Below are positions 30,964 to 42,622 of a DNA stretch of 64,000 bases, in pieces. The position numbers and the translations under genes are program-made. The stretch is from positions 1,378,245 through 1,442,244 of the forward strand of contig KN832873.1 in assembly GCA_000827325.1 (NCBI GenBank), read 5' to 3'. The DNA is from Oidiodendron maius Zn (lineage: Eukaryota > Ascomycota > Leotiomycetes > Myxotrichaceae). Within the stretch, counting starts at the first letter, position 1, and every line of letters begins with the position of its first letter. The notes under the pieces were generated by a model. The model saw nothing but the letters and a program-made list of their open reading frames with translations, was not told the origin of the DNA and searched no databases.

Positions 30964-33900
30964 ATGGGTGCTGCGGACCGAAATTACCCGCAAGAGCCCT
31001 TGATAGATGAACCAACGCTCCCTTCAAGGGAACAGCAGTCTGCAACAGGTCAAAATGACCAACAGAATTCAGTCGGCGAGAGAGAGGAAGACAGTAGGGG
31101 CTCACGGCGTGGGAGGCGGCTATCAATGACCATCGGAGAGAATCTAATGGAGGGTGGAAAGAGAGATGGGAATTTATCGAGTCCAAAGCGAGGGCTTGGT
31201 CCTCGGACTGTTGGAGCCTCGGAAAAGCTGGGGATGTTTTCAGGTGTATTCGTCCCAACTTGCTTGAATGTTCTAAGCATTCTCATGTTCTTACGGTTTG
31301 GGTTTATACTCGGTATGCCTTATTGTGTACTCCACTATCTATTCAGAGTCCAATATTGACAAATCCCTACAGGCCAGGCCGGAGTCCTTGGCATGATGGG
31401 TATGCTAATTGGCGCATACGCAATAAATTTAGTCACTACCTTCTCGCTATCTGCCATTGCTTCTAACGGAACTGTTCGAGGAGGCGGGGCATACTACCTT
31501 ATTTCGAGATCTCTGGGACCCGAATTCGGTGGATCAATAGGGGTAGTCTTCTATTTGGGATTTGCCTTCAACACAGGCATGAATGCCGTGGGTTTGATCG
31601 ACTGCATCATATTGAACTTTGGGTGTACCTCTGGTAACTGGGCACAGGTTCTGCCTGACACGTTTTGGTATCTTTATCTCTGGGCTACCATAGTTCTTGT
31701 GCTCTGCACCGCAATCGGTTTCGCTGGTTCGTCTATGTTCGCCCGGGCTAGTAATTGGTTATTAGTTATTCTTTTGGTGTCTACCCTAAGTATACCGCTC
31801 TCTGCTCTCTTTATGCCACCTTTTGAGAGTAGGAAATTAGGCATTGAGTACACCGGATTGAGCCTGGAGACGTTCCTTGGCAACTTACAGCCTCAGCTTA
31901 CAAGAGGCTCTGCGGGAAGCCAGCTACACGGCAAGGAGACTTTTCAAGACTTATTTGGTATTTTGTTTCCAGCCACAGGCGGAATATTTGCAGGGGCAAG
32001 TATGTCTGGCGATTTAAGGAAACCTAGCAAATCCATTCCGAAAGGAACTCTTTACGGTCTAGCCACTACGTTTGTCCTATATACGCTGGTAATTTTGGCT
32101 ATGGCTGCAACCATCACGCGAGCATCTTTTACCAGGAATACTAATGTTATCCAAGATACTAATATTTCAGGAATTCTCATCCTCGCTGGGGAAGTTGCTA
32201 GTTGTCTCTTCTCCACGTTGATGGGAATTATTGGATCTGCGAAACTTTTGCAGGCTCTTGCGAGAGACAACCTACTGCCTGGATTCTCTATATTTGGACA
32301 GGGGACGAAGAAAGGTGACGAACCTACGTATGCAATTATCATGACAGTTATTGTTGCACAGATCACAATACTTGGTGATCTTAATAAGATTGCATCTTTT
32401 GTTACCATGACATATTTGGTAAGGAATAGACGACAAAGCTATCGTTGTCTTTTCATTTTGTACGTCTAAGTCAACCAACACACTAACCGATATTTAGATG
32501 ACCTTTCTTGTCATGAATCTTGCTTGTTTTTTTCTGAAAATAAGCTCGGCTCCAAACTTTCGTCCTTCTTTCCATTTCTTCAATTGGCAGACCGCTCTGC
32601 TTGGGACTATTGTATCCGGAGCTGCAATGTTCTTCGTCGATGGCCTGTACGCTGCAGGCTGTGTGGCCATCCTAATTGTTATCTTCCTCATAATACACTA
32701 TACAAGCCCGCCGAAGAGCTGGGGCGACGTTTCTCAGAGCCTCATTTACCATCAAGTTCGCAAATATCTCCTACGGCTCAAGCAAGAACATGTCAAGTTC
32801 TGGCGCCCACAAATACTTCTGTTTGTTAACGACCCGCGACGCCAATACAAGCTCATACAGTTCTGTAACTCAATGAAGAAAGGAGCGCTATATATCCTTG
32901 GTCATGTTATAGTAACCGATGACTTTGGCGGAGCAGTGCCAGAAGCCCGTCGGCAACAGGCGGCGTGGACGAAGTATATTGATTTTTCTAAAATTAAGGC
33001 ATTCGTCAATATAGCAATATCTCCAGGTGTTGAATGGGGGGCTAGAAATCTAGTTTTAAGCGCTGGGCTTGGGGGCATGAGGCCAAATATTGCTGTCTTG
33101 GGCTTTTATAACCTTGATGATTTACGGAGAAGTAAGCCACTTGTTGATATTTCTGAAATATCTCCAGCATCGACAAGACACAGCGATATCCAGCAAAATG
33201 GGCGTCGAGACAGCAGGGATATGAGAATGGAAGGGCAGCTGCCTACCGACTTCTGCAGAACAGAGGGCATGATGAGCGTTACTAGCTATGTCACAATTCT
33301 CGAAGATTTACTTTTGCAGGTACAGATTAATGTTGCTGTTGCAAAGGGGTTTCAGGCTCTAGAATTTCCTATTTTAGGAGAAGAGCGCAAGAAAAAGTAC
33401 ATTGATCTATGGCCGATCCAGATGTCAGCTGAGATTTCTGCGGAGGAAAACGGCAAGCAAAATATCTTGACAACGAACTTTGATACCTGTAAGTGTATTG
33501 TCTTGATTAAGTCGTCTCGAAACTTACACGAAGGCTAGATACGCTGATTCTCCAACTCGGTGTAATACTAAGCACGGTGCCAGCATGGAAGAAAGCGTAC
33601 AAGCTTAGAGTTGCAGTTTTTGTTGAATACGAGAGTGATGTGGAGGAGGAAAGAAGTAGAGTGAAATCCCTGCTCGAGAATTTAAGGATTGAGGCTGAGA
33701 TCCTAGTATTCTGGCTCGCATCTGGAAACTTGCAAACATACGAAATCATCATAAATGGGATAATCCATGGTAAAGAAGTTGAGGAGGAAGTTGAACGATG
33801 CTTAGCACAACATAGCTGGTGGGATGAGATACAGAAGATGCGAGGAAAGCGAGGAACGATTTCTGAGAATGAAAATCTTTCTGATCTAGCCAGTATCTTT

Positions 33901-35022
33901 TCGACCAGAAAATCTTGGCCTGATTCTTCATTTCAGCAAGGACCTAGAGGAGAGAGGGCTAAACGCTTTCTCGGCCTTCGGAGACTGCTAAAAAAATCAA
34001 AGAGAAGACAGAGCGCGAGCGGAATAGCCAAGCTTGGTGTCAGTCTTGGCATGCGGACACATAGCCTGTCCCCACAAGTAGCCACAAGGCATGCTAGCAT
34101 AGCGAGTGCTAGTGAAGACTCTGAGTCAGAAGATGAGAGCGACTCCGAGGCTATTGAAGACGATGTGTCAAATTCCGAAGCTAACTCTCTAGGAGGTGCT
34201 GCGAGTGAAGCGGATATGGATGAGTATGAATCAGAGAGTGGATCAGCTGGCGGAGTACGGAAACATCCTATGCTGCGTCGAAGGAGCCATGGAGATTCGG
34301 TGCGGGGTCCGCCACCATCGAAGAAATCAACGGGCGAGAGAGAAGTGAAAGTTCCAGGTCCTCCAGGTCGGCAGAAAGACCAACAAACTTTAAAGTCGAA
34401 TACTCCTGGCACACCACTAGCTGAAGCATCTCAAAGTCAACATGGATCTTTAAATGAACGACACCAATCACCCCCTTCCCACGAGCCGTTTCGAACATTA
34501 GCGAGCGGTCACTATTCGAACCTTCGCCCCGACACGCTTTCTAGACACGCCTCAACTCCAAAGTTCTCTAGCAAGCCTGTACCCGAAACCCGTGTTGCAA
34601 CGGAAGACGGCCCTGAAAGGTCTATTATGTTCACCGAGACTCCTTCGCCAATCACAAAACGCTCTCGACTACCTTCGGCATACCATACATTTTCCTCGAT
34701 GCCGGACAATATCCCTCATGTCTCAGAACAGCACTCACACCCTCACTCGCGCGCTGGCTCGACATATTCGACCCAGGCCATACCTTTTAGTTTCAATGAT
34801 CTCCCGAGCCGGGGCCAGCATTTGATCATCAATGAGCTGATGAGAAGCCAAAGTGAGCAAACGGCTGTTATGTTCACTACACTACCTACGCCAATGGAAG
34901 GAACTTGTAAGAGTGAAGCAGCGTCTGCTGCGTACTTGGGAGACTTAGAAGTATTATGTAAAGGTTGTCCTCCGGTCCTGATGGTGCATAGCAACAGTAT
35001 GACTGTCACTATGAGTTTGTAG
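30964..35022 (+). CDS. VHC1: Vacuolar cation-chloride cotransporter (SLC12)
   Basis: Four exons, 30964-31312, 31373-32418, 32498-33488 and 33539-35022, 1289 residues, introns 60, 79 and 50 nt, all in phase. After a charged ~85-residue tail the permease starts [20 protein letters not shown] and [18 protein letters not shown], then [20 protein letters not shown] (signature of SLC12), [20 protein letters not shown] and KGT, and [12 protein letters not shown]. Twelve hydrophobic helices are expected. The cytoplasmic half has SLC12 features [10 protein letters not shown] and the final [16 protein letters not shown] ~300-residue acidic/Ser-rich insert ([19 protein letters not shown]) precedes the C-terminal block. 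Yeast Vhc1 mediates K+/Cl- import into the vacuole; the same role is inferred. Confidence 0.93.
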
Positions 35023-35998
35023 TTTACGAGATGGATGAAAATATAGAGCTAAAACCCTGACGTCATCCCATATCTCAGAGCTGACTAGATGTCCTATGTA
35101 CAAAATGTTGCGAATCTTGATACTTTTATCTACAGTGGATTGGACAGCACTCAGAGTATCTCGCAGAAATCAATTCAAAAAAGCTAGATACACCTAGTAT
35201 ACTATTAACATCGGTAAGTTGCGTAATTAAATACACGATTAAGGTCAGGAACTAAGTGAGAGAGAAGAGACAATACTCTCTTTATTGTAGTTTAGAAAAG
35301 CCAAAGAGATAATTAAATACGTACTTCATCATTCGGAAGTTTGGTAGGGATGCTGTGTTAGATTTTCAAACTAGATCTATTCATAACTTTGACTTTAGTG
35401 CGTGGTTTTGCATATTAATCCGCTGAATTAAGACTGGTTTCGTCAATCTCAAGTCTCTGTGGCAGGATATATGAGAACTCAACAGGAACATCTACCTGTT
35501 GTTGTCATGGGAGCCAGAGGGATGGATAAATCCAGTAGTAAGTAAGCTCCCGCGCAATTCAATATTTGCTATCTCCGTAAGAGTATAATGAATATTCAAA
35601 AATGAAAATTAATATCTTCTGCTTGAGCTGCATTCCAATCTGGGAGAAGGCAGAATTACTACGCCATATGAGATGTAAATTTGTAAAGCTTGCAAAGTGT
35701 AAAATGCAAAAAGGTGGAATTTATTTGCTCTTTTTGCAGAGTATAGGCCTTTGAGCTAATAGGCAGAAGCGAAGTGAAGTTTGACACTGGCTTTGATATA
35801 AATCTAGTGGCAGCGTGTCTCAACTTTTTCTTTATTATTGACAAGTGAAGTCGTCTCCCCACACACACTTTCATCCCTTTGAATTTAAAACAAGCAACCA
35901 CCCCCTTGACGCTATTCCTCATTGATCAGCCATTAGGCGCTACTCCAGATTCACATTAGCGTATCCGCAGAGCCTCACTGATTAGCGAAAGCGCCATC
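35023..35998. other. Intergenic, AT-rich
   Basis: About 975 nt between VHC1 and RPB11. High AT, no convincing frame (an 87-codon minus-strand frame at 35659-35922 is unrecognised). No inverted repeats found by eye. Confidence 0.4.
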
Positions 35999-36787
35999 AT
36001 GTCTGGAGAGGAGAAAACCGCGTCCCCCAAGAAAATCCTCACCAGCGAGGAGGTCGTTCGACACAACCACCACTTCCGCCCGTTAGTCTTCTGCAAGAGC
36101 TTCCTGGATTCCTACTGATGATATTGCAGAAAGCGTAGCAACGACGTTCGAGAAGCGGCCGATATGAACGCTCCTGATAGGTAAGCTTGCTTCCACTTAC
36201 CCCTAGACACGTCGCAAAACATATCGCGTACATGTGATGGAGTAACGGCGCATGGATATTTACATTGGGGTATCGAATTGTACCAACAGAAGACTGATCC
36301 TCTGGATAGATTCGAGCTCTTTCTGCTCGCTGATGGCGAGAAGAAAGTTACTGAGACTGCTGATACTCGTACGTTTGCGCTTTCAGCCCCACTACCCCGC
36401 GTCGGCATCATCTGACTCGACATACAGGCACCCCCAATAGTTCCATTTTCACCTTCAATAAGGAGGACCACACTCTTGCCAATATGCTCCGTGCTCATCT
36501 GTTGAAAGACCCGCACGTTATCTTCTCCGGATACAAGAGTTAGCCGCGCTTTAGATGCAAGATCCCAATATCGCTATCGATGCTGACATATCGTACTAGT
36601 ACCCCATCCTCTCTTTGCGACCTTTGAGTTGCGCGTCCAGACAGATGGCGAGGTTACACCCAAGGAAGCCCTTGTCAACTGTTGCAAGAACTTGGTTAAT
36701 GACCTCGAGATTTTGAGCCGAGAGTTCACCAAAGAATATGAGCTGCGCAAGATGGTTAGCGGTGATGTTAATGCGGGCGAAAAGTAA
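35999..36787 (+). CDS. RPB11: RNA polymerase II subunit RPB11, extended
   Basis: Core subunit that heterodimerises with RPB3 in RNA polymerase II. The canonical protein begins at the ATG at 36164 ([19 protein letters not shown]) and is 124 residues: exon parts 36164-36180, 36310-36368, 36428-36538 and 36600-36787. Blocks [40 protein letters not shown] and [13 protein letters not shown] are diagnostic of the alpha-like subunit. Upstream, an ATG at 35999 opens a frame that leads through a well-formed intron (36082-36129, GTTAGT..TACTGAT..GCAG) in phase into the canonical ATG. It adds 39 residues ([20 protein letters not shown] then [11 protein letters not shown]). Either a real N-terminal extension or an upstream frame is possible. 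Introns are 48, 129, 59 and 61 nt. Confidence 0.93.
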
Positions 36788-38085
36788 ATTTAGTTAGCGT
36801 GCCCTGGTATCACTACCCTCGCATAGCCGGCGTTTGGATTCTAGGTGCATAGAAAAATGGAGTTCATGTGGTTTGGGATATCCTGCGATGGTGCGATAGA
36901 GCCTACAATGCGGCCGTCTCATGAATAGATACTTGCGAATATTACATCGATTTGCTACCAACTCCGACCGTCACCCTCTATCCTGTGCTGCTGGGTGCAA
37001 ATCCATTCAGATCATAATGCATATTGTGAGGCTAATACATCTATTTCCGAATTCTGATGCGCACTATCCCAATCCCAGTCCAAGCTTTGCTGCCTCTGAA
37101 TGTGTCCCAGGGCAAATTGTAGCGTGGTACATTCATGCAATATATCTCGGAGGCTGTTTTGTTCTCTATCGCAACAGAAGGAAAGCTATTATTTCCCGAG
37201 TAAGGTAATTTAACTAAAGCAAGTATTCAATACACTTATACCAGACACGCGAACCTCTCCGGACTTGCTAGCTTCGAGCCAGCAACATTCCGCGGGTCGT
37301 TCGGATAACGTGGAGCTTATGCCGGCGGGAATCGGTATGACACTAAATGTATACAAACGGAAGAATTTATAAGGGTATTCAAATTGATGCATGATTGTTC
37401 TTGAAGCAATTACTAGACTATTTTACGTGGAAGAGCTGTGTATCTACAACTGTGCTGGCAGACCGCCTTCGCTCCCAATAGTTACACATGCTCCTTGAGA
37501 TAACGTTTAGCTTTTAAATCTTGAGTCGGGGGCATAAAACACAGAAATTTATCAATGAAGGAAATGAAGAAGAGAAATAAACAGTCTGAAGAGCAGCATT
37601 AAGTTGATTACAGAGTGTCCCTTGGAATGGCAGAGGTGAAGGGAACAGCGAGGATTATAAGCTTTCGACGAACGCCACAAGCACCTGGCCCCTCGAAGCA
37701 GGAATCGAAGCATTTTCAAGGGACTAAGAATATACGGAGATAACGAGAAAGTAGGACCTAACTGTTTGTCATTGCAACTTCATTTTAATGTCGTACTGTA
37801 GGTTGTTGTCTGACATGCCCGGCCTGACATGCCCGGCCTGACATGAGACGGTCCACTTCCTGTGGGGAGAAGACAAGCAATAGCCTCGGCTTCCCCACAT
37901 GAAGGTTATAACCGACCAACATGCGAGCCGATACATTACAGCTATCCGAAATGGGACACTGCTCTCCGCATATATCAAGATTCTGGAGATGCCTTACTAT
38001 GTGCCCCTACTCTTCAGCTTCATTTCCTTCATTTATCTCACTCCTAATCCCGTAGCGCCAGCTTGAACACCACATCTCTACTAAT
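36788..38085. other. Intergenic, nothing coding recognised
   Basis: 1.3 kb between RPB11 and the nitronate monooxygenase gene. Frames at 36921-37208 and 37210-37392 have no motif. It contains a short 14-bp tandem repeat at 37811-37845. Tested a tRNA-like T-loop near 37220-37300 and rejected it. Confidence 0.4.
37811..37845 (+). repeat. 14-bp tandem repeat
   Basis: Two exact units TGACATGCCCGGCC (37811-37824, 37825-37838) followed by a partial third unit TGACATG (37839-37845). It lies ~240 nt upstream of the nitronate monooxygenase start, so a regulatory function is possible but not shown. Confidence 0.9.
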
Positions 38086-39141
38086 ATGGCAGAGCAGGGC
38101 CTTTTAACCACCCCCCTCACCACAGTCCTCAATATCAAGCACCCCATCCTGCTCGCAGGAATGGCGCGCACGAGTGGCGGTCCCCTCGCGGCCGCTGTCT
38201 CGAATGCCGGCGGCCTGGGCTGCATCGGTGGACTTGGCTACTCTCCAGAGCAACTTCGAGAAATCATCCATGAACTGAAAGCCAACCTAGTTGATCCCTC
38301 TCTCTCGTTTGGTGTCGACCTGGCCCTACCAAAAATCGGCGACGGTGCGAGGAAGACGAACCATGACTATACTCACGGACAGCTGGATCAACTCATCGAC
38401 GTGACTATCGAGGAGGGAGCAAAGCTGTTCATTAGTGCTGTGGGCGTTCCCCCACCGCATGTGATCAAAAGGCTACACGATGCTGGCATCTTAGTCATGA
38501 ATATGGTCGGGGCTCCGAAACATGCGAAGAAAGCTTTGGATGCCGGCGTGGATATCGTGTGCGCGCAGGGTGGAGAGGGCGGTGGACATACAGGAGATAT
38601 CCCCAACTCGATCCTGATTCCAGCAGTCGTCGATGTTGCGAGACAATATAAACCAAAGATGCTCCGTGGCCAGACGGCTTTGGTTGTTGCTGCGGGGGGT
38701 ATTTATAATGGGAGGAGCTTGGCAAGCAGCTTGATGCAGGGTGCGACTGGCGTGTGGGTTGGGACGAGATTTGTTGCTTCTGAAGAGGCGGGATGCAGTC
38801 AGCAACACAAAGAGAGTGTTGTGAGCGCTACGTTCGACGATACCGTCCGAACATTAGCAATCAGTGGTCGGCCTTTGCGATGCAGGAGAAACGAGTGGCT
38901 GGATAAGTGGGAGGCACAACCAGAGAAGATCAAGGAGTTGACCGAGAAGGGCATTGTGCCAATAGAATACGACTTTGAGAATGGAGAGGAGGTTGATTTT
39001 CCTCATTTAATGGGAGTAGTCGCTGGTGTGGTTAGTAGTATCCAACCTGCCCGCCAGATTGTGGACGAAATGGTAGCAGAGGCTGTCCAAATGCTCAAGC
39101 AGGGCCAGACTTATTTGGCAGGATCCAGAAGCAGGCTGTAA
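38086..39141 (+). CDS. Nitronate monooxygenase (2-nitropropane dioxygenase)
   Basis: Intronless, 351 residues, the family's usual length. FMN-dependent TIM-barrel oxidising alkyl nitronates such as propionate 3-nitronate to carbonyl compounds and nitrite; cytosolic or peroxisomal. The N-terminus has KHPILLAGMA, then AVSNAGGLGCIGGLGYSPEQ, typical of class I/II NMOs. Further blocks: AQGGEGGGHTGD (~165-176, the catalytic His loop GGHTG), VVAAGGIYNGRSLASSLMQG and ATGVWVGTRFVASEEAG (phosphate-binding of FMN). The C-terminal region has MGVVAGVVSSIQPARQIV, where the Q/A-x-x-I segment closes the barrel. The C-terminus SRSRL is close to but not a PTS1 consensus (last three SRL is an accepted PTS1 variant), so peroxisomal import is plausible. 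Confidence 0.9.
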   Translation: MAEQGLLTTPLTTVLNIKHPILLAGMARTSGGPLAAAVSNAGGLGCIGGLGYSPEQLREIIHELKANLVDPSLSFGVDLALPKIGDGARKTNHDYTHGQLDQLIDVTIEEGAKLFISAVGVPPPHVIKRLHDAGILVMNMVGAPKHAKKALDAGVDIVCAQGGEGGGHTGDIPNSILIPAVVDVARQYKPKMLRGQTALVVAAGGIYNGRSLASSLMQGATGVWVGTRFVASEEAGCSQQHKESVVSATFDDTVRTLAISGRPLRCRRNEWLDKWEAQPEKIKELTEKGIVPIEYDFENGEEVDFPHLMGVVAGVVSSIQPARQIVDEMVAEAVQMLKQGQTYLAGSRSRL

Positions 39142-39439
39142 ATTATCTTAGCTTTTATTTATAAGCCCTCTCCGTAGATGTTGTATAAGTTACGGAATTA
39201 GTTAGTCAAATAGAACCAAAACTATGCTTCTATAACTGCGAGTTTGGTTTATGGCAGCCAGTATGCTTTTAAGAGGACCGGAAGAGATATATTTGAATTT
39301 ATTTCATGATATTTTGCCTGCCTCCCATCACCTCAGCAGCGAGCGCTTCGCATGCTGGTATAACGCCAATTATTTGCATCGCACTCATTACTGCGCTTGG
39401 AAATACAGACTCAGACATAACAGTATACCCAAACAATGC

Positions 39440-40714
39440 TTAACCAAAGTGTGGTAATCTAGCTGGTACAAAGTTATTCTCTCCAGGTTCGGAAGCATTC
39501 TCTACATGCGGCGCTTCCGTTTCTGTCGTTCTTTCCTCGCTGGATTTGGATGCAATCGATACCGCCTTCGTCTTTGATGCAGGTGACACAATAGGAATAT
39601 GCCCCTCTGTTTGCAGACCTCTTTCAACAGCCAGCCGAGTGGCAGCCTGGCGTTTTCTTTCTAGCTCTGCGTCTTCCTCAATTCTAACACTCTCTTCCTC
39701 ATGCAGCAGGTCTGCCAGAGAGGGAGCCCTAGCCATATCCGGGGTGAGGATGTCCGGCGAAGGTGAAAACGAACTCGTAGAGTTCGTTCGGTGGCCAACT
39801 AATGACGGTCTGGAGTTTGAGGAATGCGTGGTTGATATCTTTCTACTGGAAGCGTTCCTTGAACGCTTGCCCTTGCTGGCTCTAGTCTTTCCACTACTTC
39901 GGTCATCAGAAGCCATCCTTCTTTCTAAAGCCACCGCAAATTCATCATCCAGTGGCACGGCATCATCTTCTCCATCACTCGGGAAAAGATCACCCCGTGA
40001 CCGAAACGAATCTGACGTGTGTCCAGAACTGTTCGTAGAGCTTCGTTTCCTAGTTTTCATGTTCGTGATATTATTTCCATCGTCATCACTATGCTCGTCC
40101 GAGATGAGAGGCTCGCCCTCTTCTTCATCTCTAATCTCCTCGCGCAATGCACCCGGATGCTCTTGTAAATCTGCAGCGCTTGGTTTATATCGTAAAGTCC
40201 CACCCAGTTTGAAAGGCAGGCGACCTAAAAACCCTAGAGCGCTGGTTCTCGGAATTATGGTGGGATCTGGCTCTAAATTCTTCCGATTTCCTCTTGTTCC
40301 GTAACTCATTCCCCTTTTCTTCCTTGGTGGTGGATCGACTCCGTCACTGGGACCGCTGTGCGATCCGCTTCCCGCCAACAGGCGGTCCAATTCATCATTT
40401 CCCCAACCTCCCAGCAGCCCTCCACTACTGGCGCCTATATCCTCGTCCCAGTCATCATAGAAATCGAAGCTCAATTCTGCTCTTCCTCTCGTCCGCCCCC
40501 GCTCTCTCAGCCGGCGAGCGCGTTCGTCTCTGTCGGGTAAGCATTGCGAGGTACATTCTTCTAAGGCCGATGCGATCGAGCCCAGGCAAGGAGTTAGGTA
40601 CTTGTGCTGAAAGGCCCAGATGCCGGCGGCTGCATTCTCTGTCGCAGTTTCGGCATTCTGAGATAATTGGTTCCAAGTTTGTCTGATTCGAGGGTCTTCG
40701 AGGAGCGGCGCCAT
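39440..40714 (-). CDS. Uncharacterised fungal protein, disordered
   Basis: Intronless, 424 residues. The N-terminal ~110 residues are non-repetitive (RIRQTWNQLSQNAETATENA, GIWAFQHKYLTPCLGSI and LSFDFYDDWDEDIG). The remainder is low-complexity and charged: acidic EEIRDEEEGEPLISDEHSDDD, Ser/Arg-rich KGKRSRNASSRKIS and a helical ADLLHEEESVRIEEDAELER. No catalytic motif, signal peptide or clear membrane segment. Proteins of this build are conserved in filamentous ascomycetes without a known role. The intact frame over 1.27 kb and the long conserved-looking N-terminus make it a real gene. It is convergent with the nitronate monooxygenase gene, 298 nt apart. Confidence 0.75.
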   Translation of the reverse strand: MAPLLEDPRIRQTWNQLSQNAETATENAAAGIWAFQHKYLTPCLGSIASALEECTSQCLPDRDERARRLRERGRTRGRAELSFDFYDDWDEDIGASSGGLLGGWGNDELDRLLAGSGSHSGPSDGVDPPPRKKRGMSYGTRGNRKNLEPDPTIIPRTSALGFLGRLPFKLGGTLRYKPSAADLQEHPGALREEIRDEEEGEPLISDEHSDDDGNNITNMKTRKRSSTNSSGHTSDSFRSRGDLFPSDGEDDAVPLDDEFAVALERRMASDDRSSGKTRASKGKRSRNASSRKISTTHSSNSRPSLVGHRTNSTSSFSPSPDILTPDMARAPSLADLLHEEESVRIEEDAELERKRQAATRLAVERGLQTEGHIPIVSPASKTKAVSIASKSSEERTTETEAPHVENASEPGENNFVPARLPHFG

Positions 40715-41606
40715 TGTGAGTGCCTAGGTGAACGACGGCCCGGCGAAAGGGGGAGTGCGACGGGTGGAATTGACTCCACGAAGGGGCTTCCAGCACATTA
40801 AGTGATATGCAATAGGTTTACCGAAACTTGCCCCTTACGCATAGAAATCGACATTGCGGGGCGGCTATGAAGACGTTGAGGATGGGATGCTGTCAGATCT
40901 GGGGTGGCTTGGGGTTTCCTCCACGTGACGTTGGGTCTGATTTGTCATCAAACGCCTTTGCGCCCACGGCCCAGGTACGTTGTCTTAACTACTGCTATTC
41001 TAATTCTAAGGTATCAAATACGTTTAATACATACATATATATATATAGGTACGGTCTTCTATATTCTAAATACAGGAAAGTTTGAGATATCTCATTACTA
41101 CAAGTTCGTTATTACAGGCATACAGGTTTTGGTGTGTCGGCTTCAAAGTTACCTGGTGAGTTTGGAACTTATACTAGTTCCTCAGCTTGATTAGACTGGG
41201 ATTTGATGCGAACATCGTGGACTTGTTTATAGCAGGGTTAATGTTTAGATCTGTCAGGGTATATGTTCCCCGGTGATGCAGACCGCAGCTTTGTGAAGCT
41301 TGAATCGGAAGAGTACATAGCTAAGTTTCGTCCCACATCTGGACTTCGCATAGTTTGGTCTCTGGAGTATTCCTTCCTCGCATGTGGCGCCGCTTTGCAA
41401 ACCAGGTACAGAGCGCCGCGAGGTGAGGCTACGCAGACTGTGCAGGACCCGCTCAGGGATAATGCCAGCCATAAGTACTACAGGGACAGTACTACAGGGA
41501 CGTTTGGCTCACTGTGATGATGGAGAAACTGGCGTCTAGTTCTCCAGTACGCAGGCGCTATATTCTTCTTGGTGAAATATCTAAATAGCCCCGTGGTACT
41601 ATCAAG
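40715..41606. other. Intergenic, AT-rich then GC-rich
   Basis: Promoter of the 40714 minus-strand gene, a short (TA)n tract at 41033-41046, then sequence that may be the eroded 5' end of the P450 relic. An 84-codon frame at 41263-41517 has no P450 motif that I can name. Confidence 0.4.
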
Positions 41607-42150
41607 TTGAGATATCGTGTTCTCTCAGTGTTCCAGCCCGGGCGCGATGCCACCACACACGCAGTTGGCAACATGCTCTTCCAGCTGGCGCGACATCCTC
41701 ACATCTGGGCGAAGCTCCGGGAAACAGCACTAAAGCTCAGTAAGACGAGGACGCCCCTTGCCTTTGAGATACTCAAGTCCCTGGAAAACTTCCGATACTT
41801 CTGCCAGGAAACACTCCGCAGTGTCGGCTCAGCTGCCCGCGTATGGCGAGTGGCTACCCGTGATACCGTCCTGCCCGCAAATGGCAGACATTTTTGTTGC
41901 CCGCGGCACGCCAGTGGTCGTAGTGACGCGGGCTGTGGGGCACGACAAACGTATTTTGGGGTGAGGAAACCAATGGGTTCAAACCAGAGCGCTGGAGAGG
42001 GCTCAGGCCAGTGTGCGAATATATCCTATTCTGGGCGGGCCCCCGGATATGTCCGGCCCAGGAGCAGGTTTTCACGCACTCTGTTTATCTCATAGTCCAG
42101 CCGACGGAAAATTTGAGCGTCTTGAGAACTGTGATCCGGTGTACAAGTAC
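41607..42150 (+). pseudogene. Cytochrome P450 relic, frameshifted
   Basis: C-terminal part of a microsomal-type P450 spread over three frames. Frame 1 (from 41607) gives the I-helix and K-helix: VFQPGRDATTHAVGNMLFQL (I-helix A/G-G-x-D/E-T-T region), HIWAKLRE and YFCQETLRSVGSAARVWRVA with the E-x-x-R motif ETLR, then RDTVLPANG. Frame 2 continues MADIFVARGTPVVVVTRAV with GHDKRILG. Frame 3 gives ETNGFKPERWRGLRP (PERW) and the heme loop FWAGPRICPAQ with the cysteine kept. At least two frameshifts and loss of the N-terminal ~300 residues make it a pseudogene. The pattern is closest to the alkane/fatty-acid hydroxylase type (CYP52/CYP63-like), but that assignment is tentative. Confidence 0.85.
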
Positions 42151-42622
42151 ATGGAAAATGTACGTCCTCTATGGAGTGCATGAGCGGGATAAAGGTTGCC
42201 TTTAAGCTACCCTGATACTTTAAAACACTAGCATAGGAGGATTGCTAAGCCTGTTGCATAGAGCGCGATAAAATTAATCGTCTATGTTGACTAAAGGTAG
42301 GTAGAAGAGCTGCATAAGAGCAAAGACAGAAGAAGTCAACTCACCGAGAACCGGCTCTATTCACATTAACAGTTACAAATGCAGAACAATATAAGAGAGG
42401 GGGCATCACTATTCAGACTGCACTTTCGATGCTTTAAATCTTATATTGCGGACGACTTGTCCTTTGACTGGCTAGTACAAAGGCTTATTCTGCGCTCATC
42501 ATGCTGCTGAAACTGAGCTAGGTAGGTTGGATGAACAATGGTCACGAATGGATGCAACATGGCAACCGCATAATGAGCAATGCAATCCTAATTTCGTCCC
42601 CTAGCCCATAGCCTGCTGCGCA
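42151..42622. other. Intergenic, nothing recognised
   Basis: Sequence past the P450 relic, 3' flank of the minus-strand taxilin gene. No frame with a recognisable motif. Confidence 0.4.

Noticed and set aside
37220-37300. tRNA-like GGTTCG segment on the minus strand
   Set aside because: No cloverleaf: the adjoining sequences do not pair as acceptor and anticodon stems.
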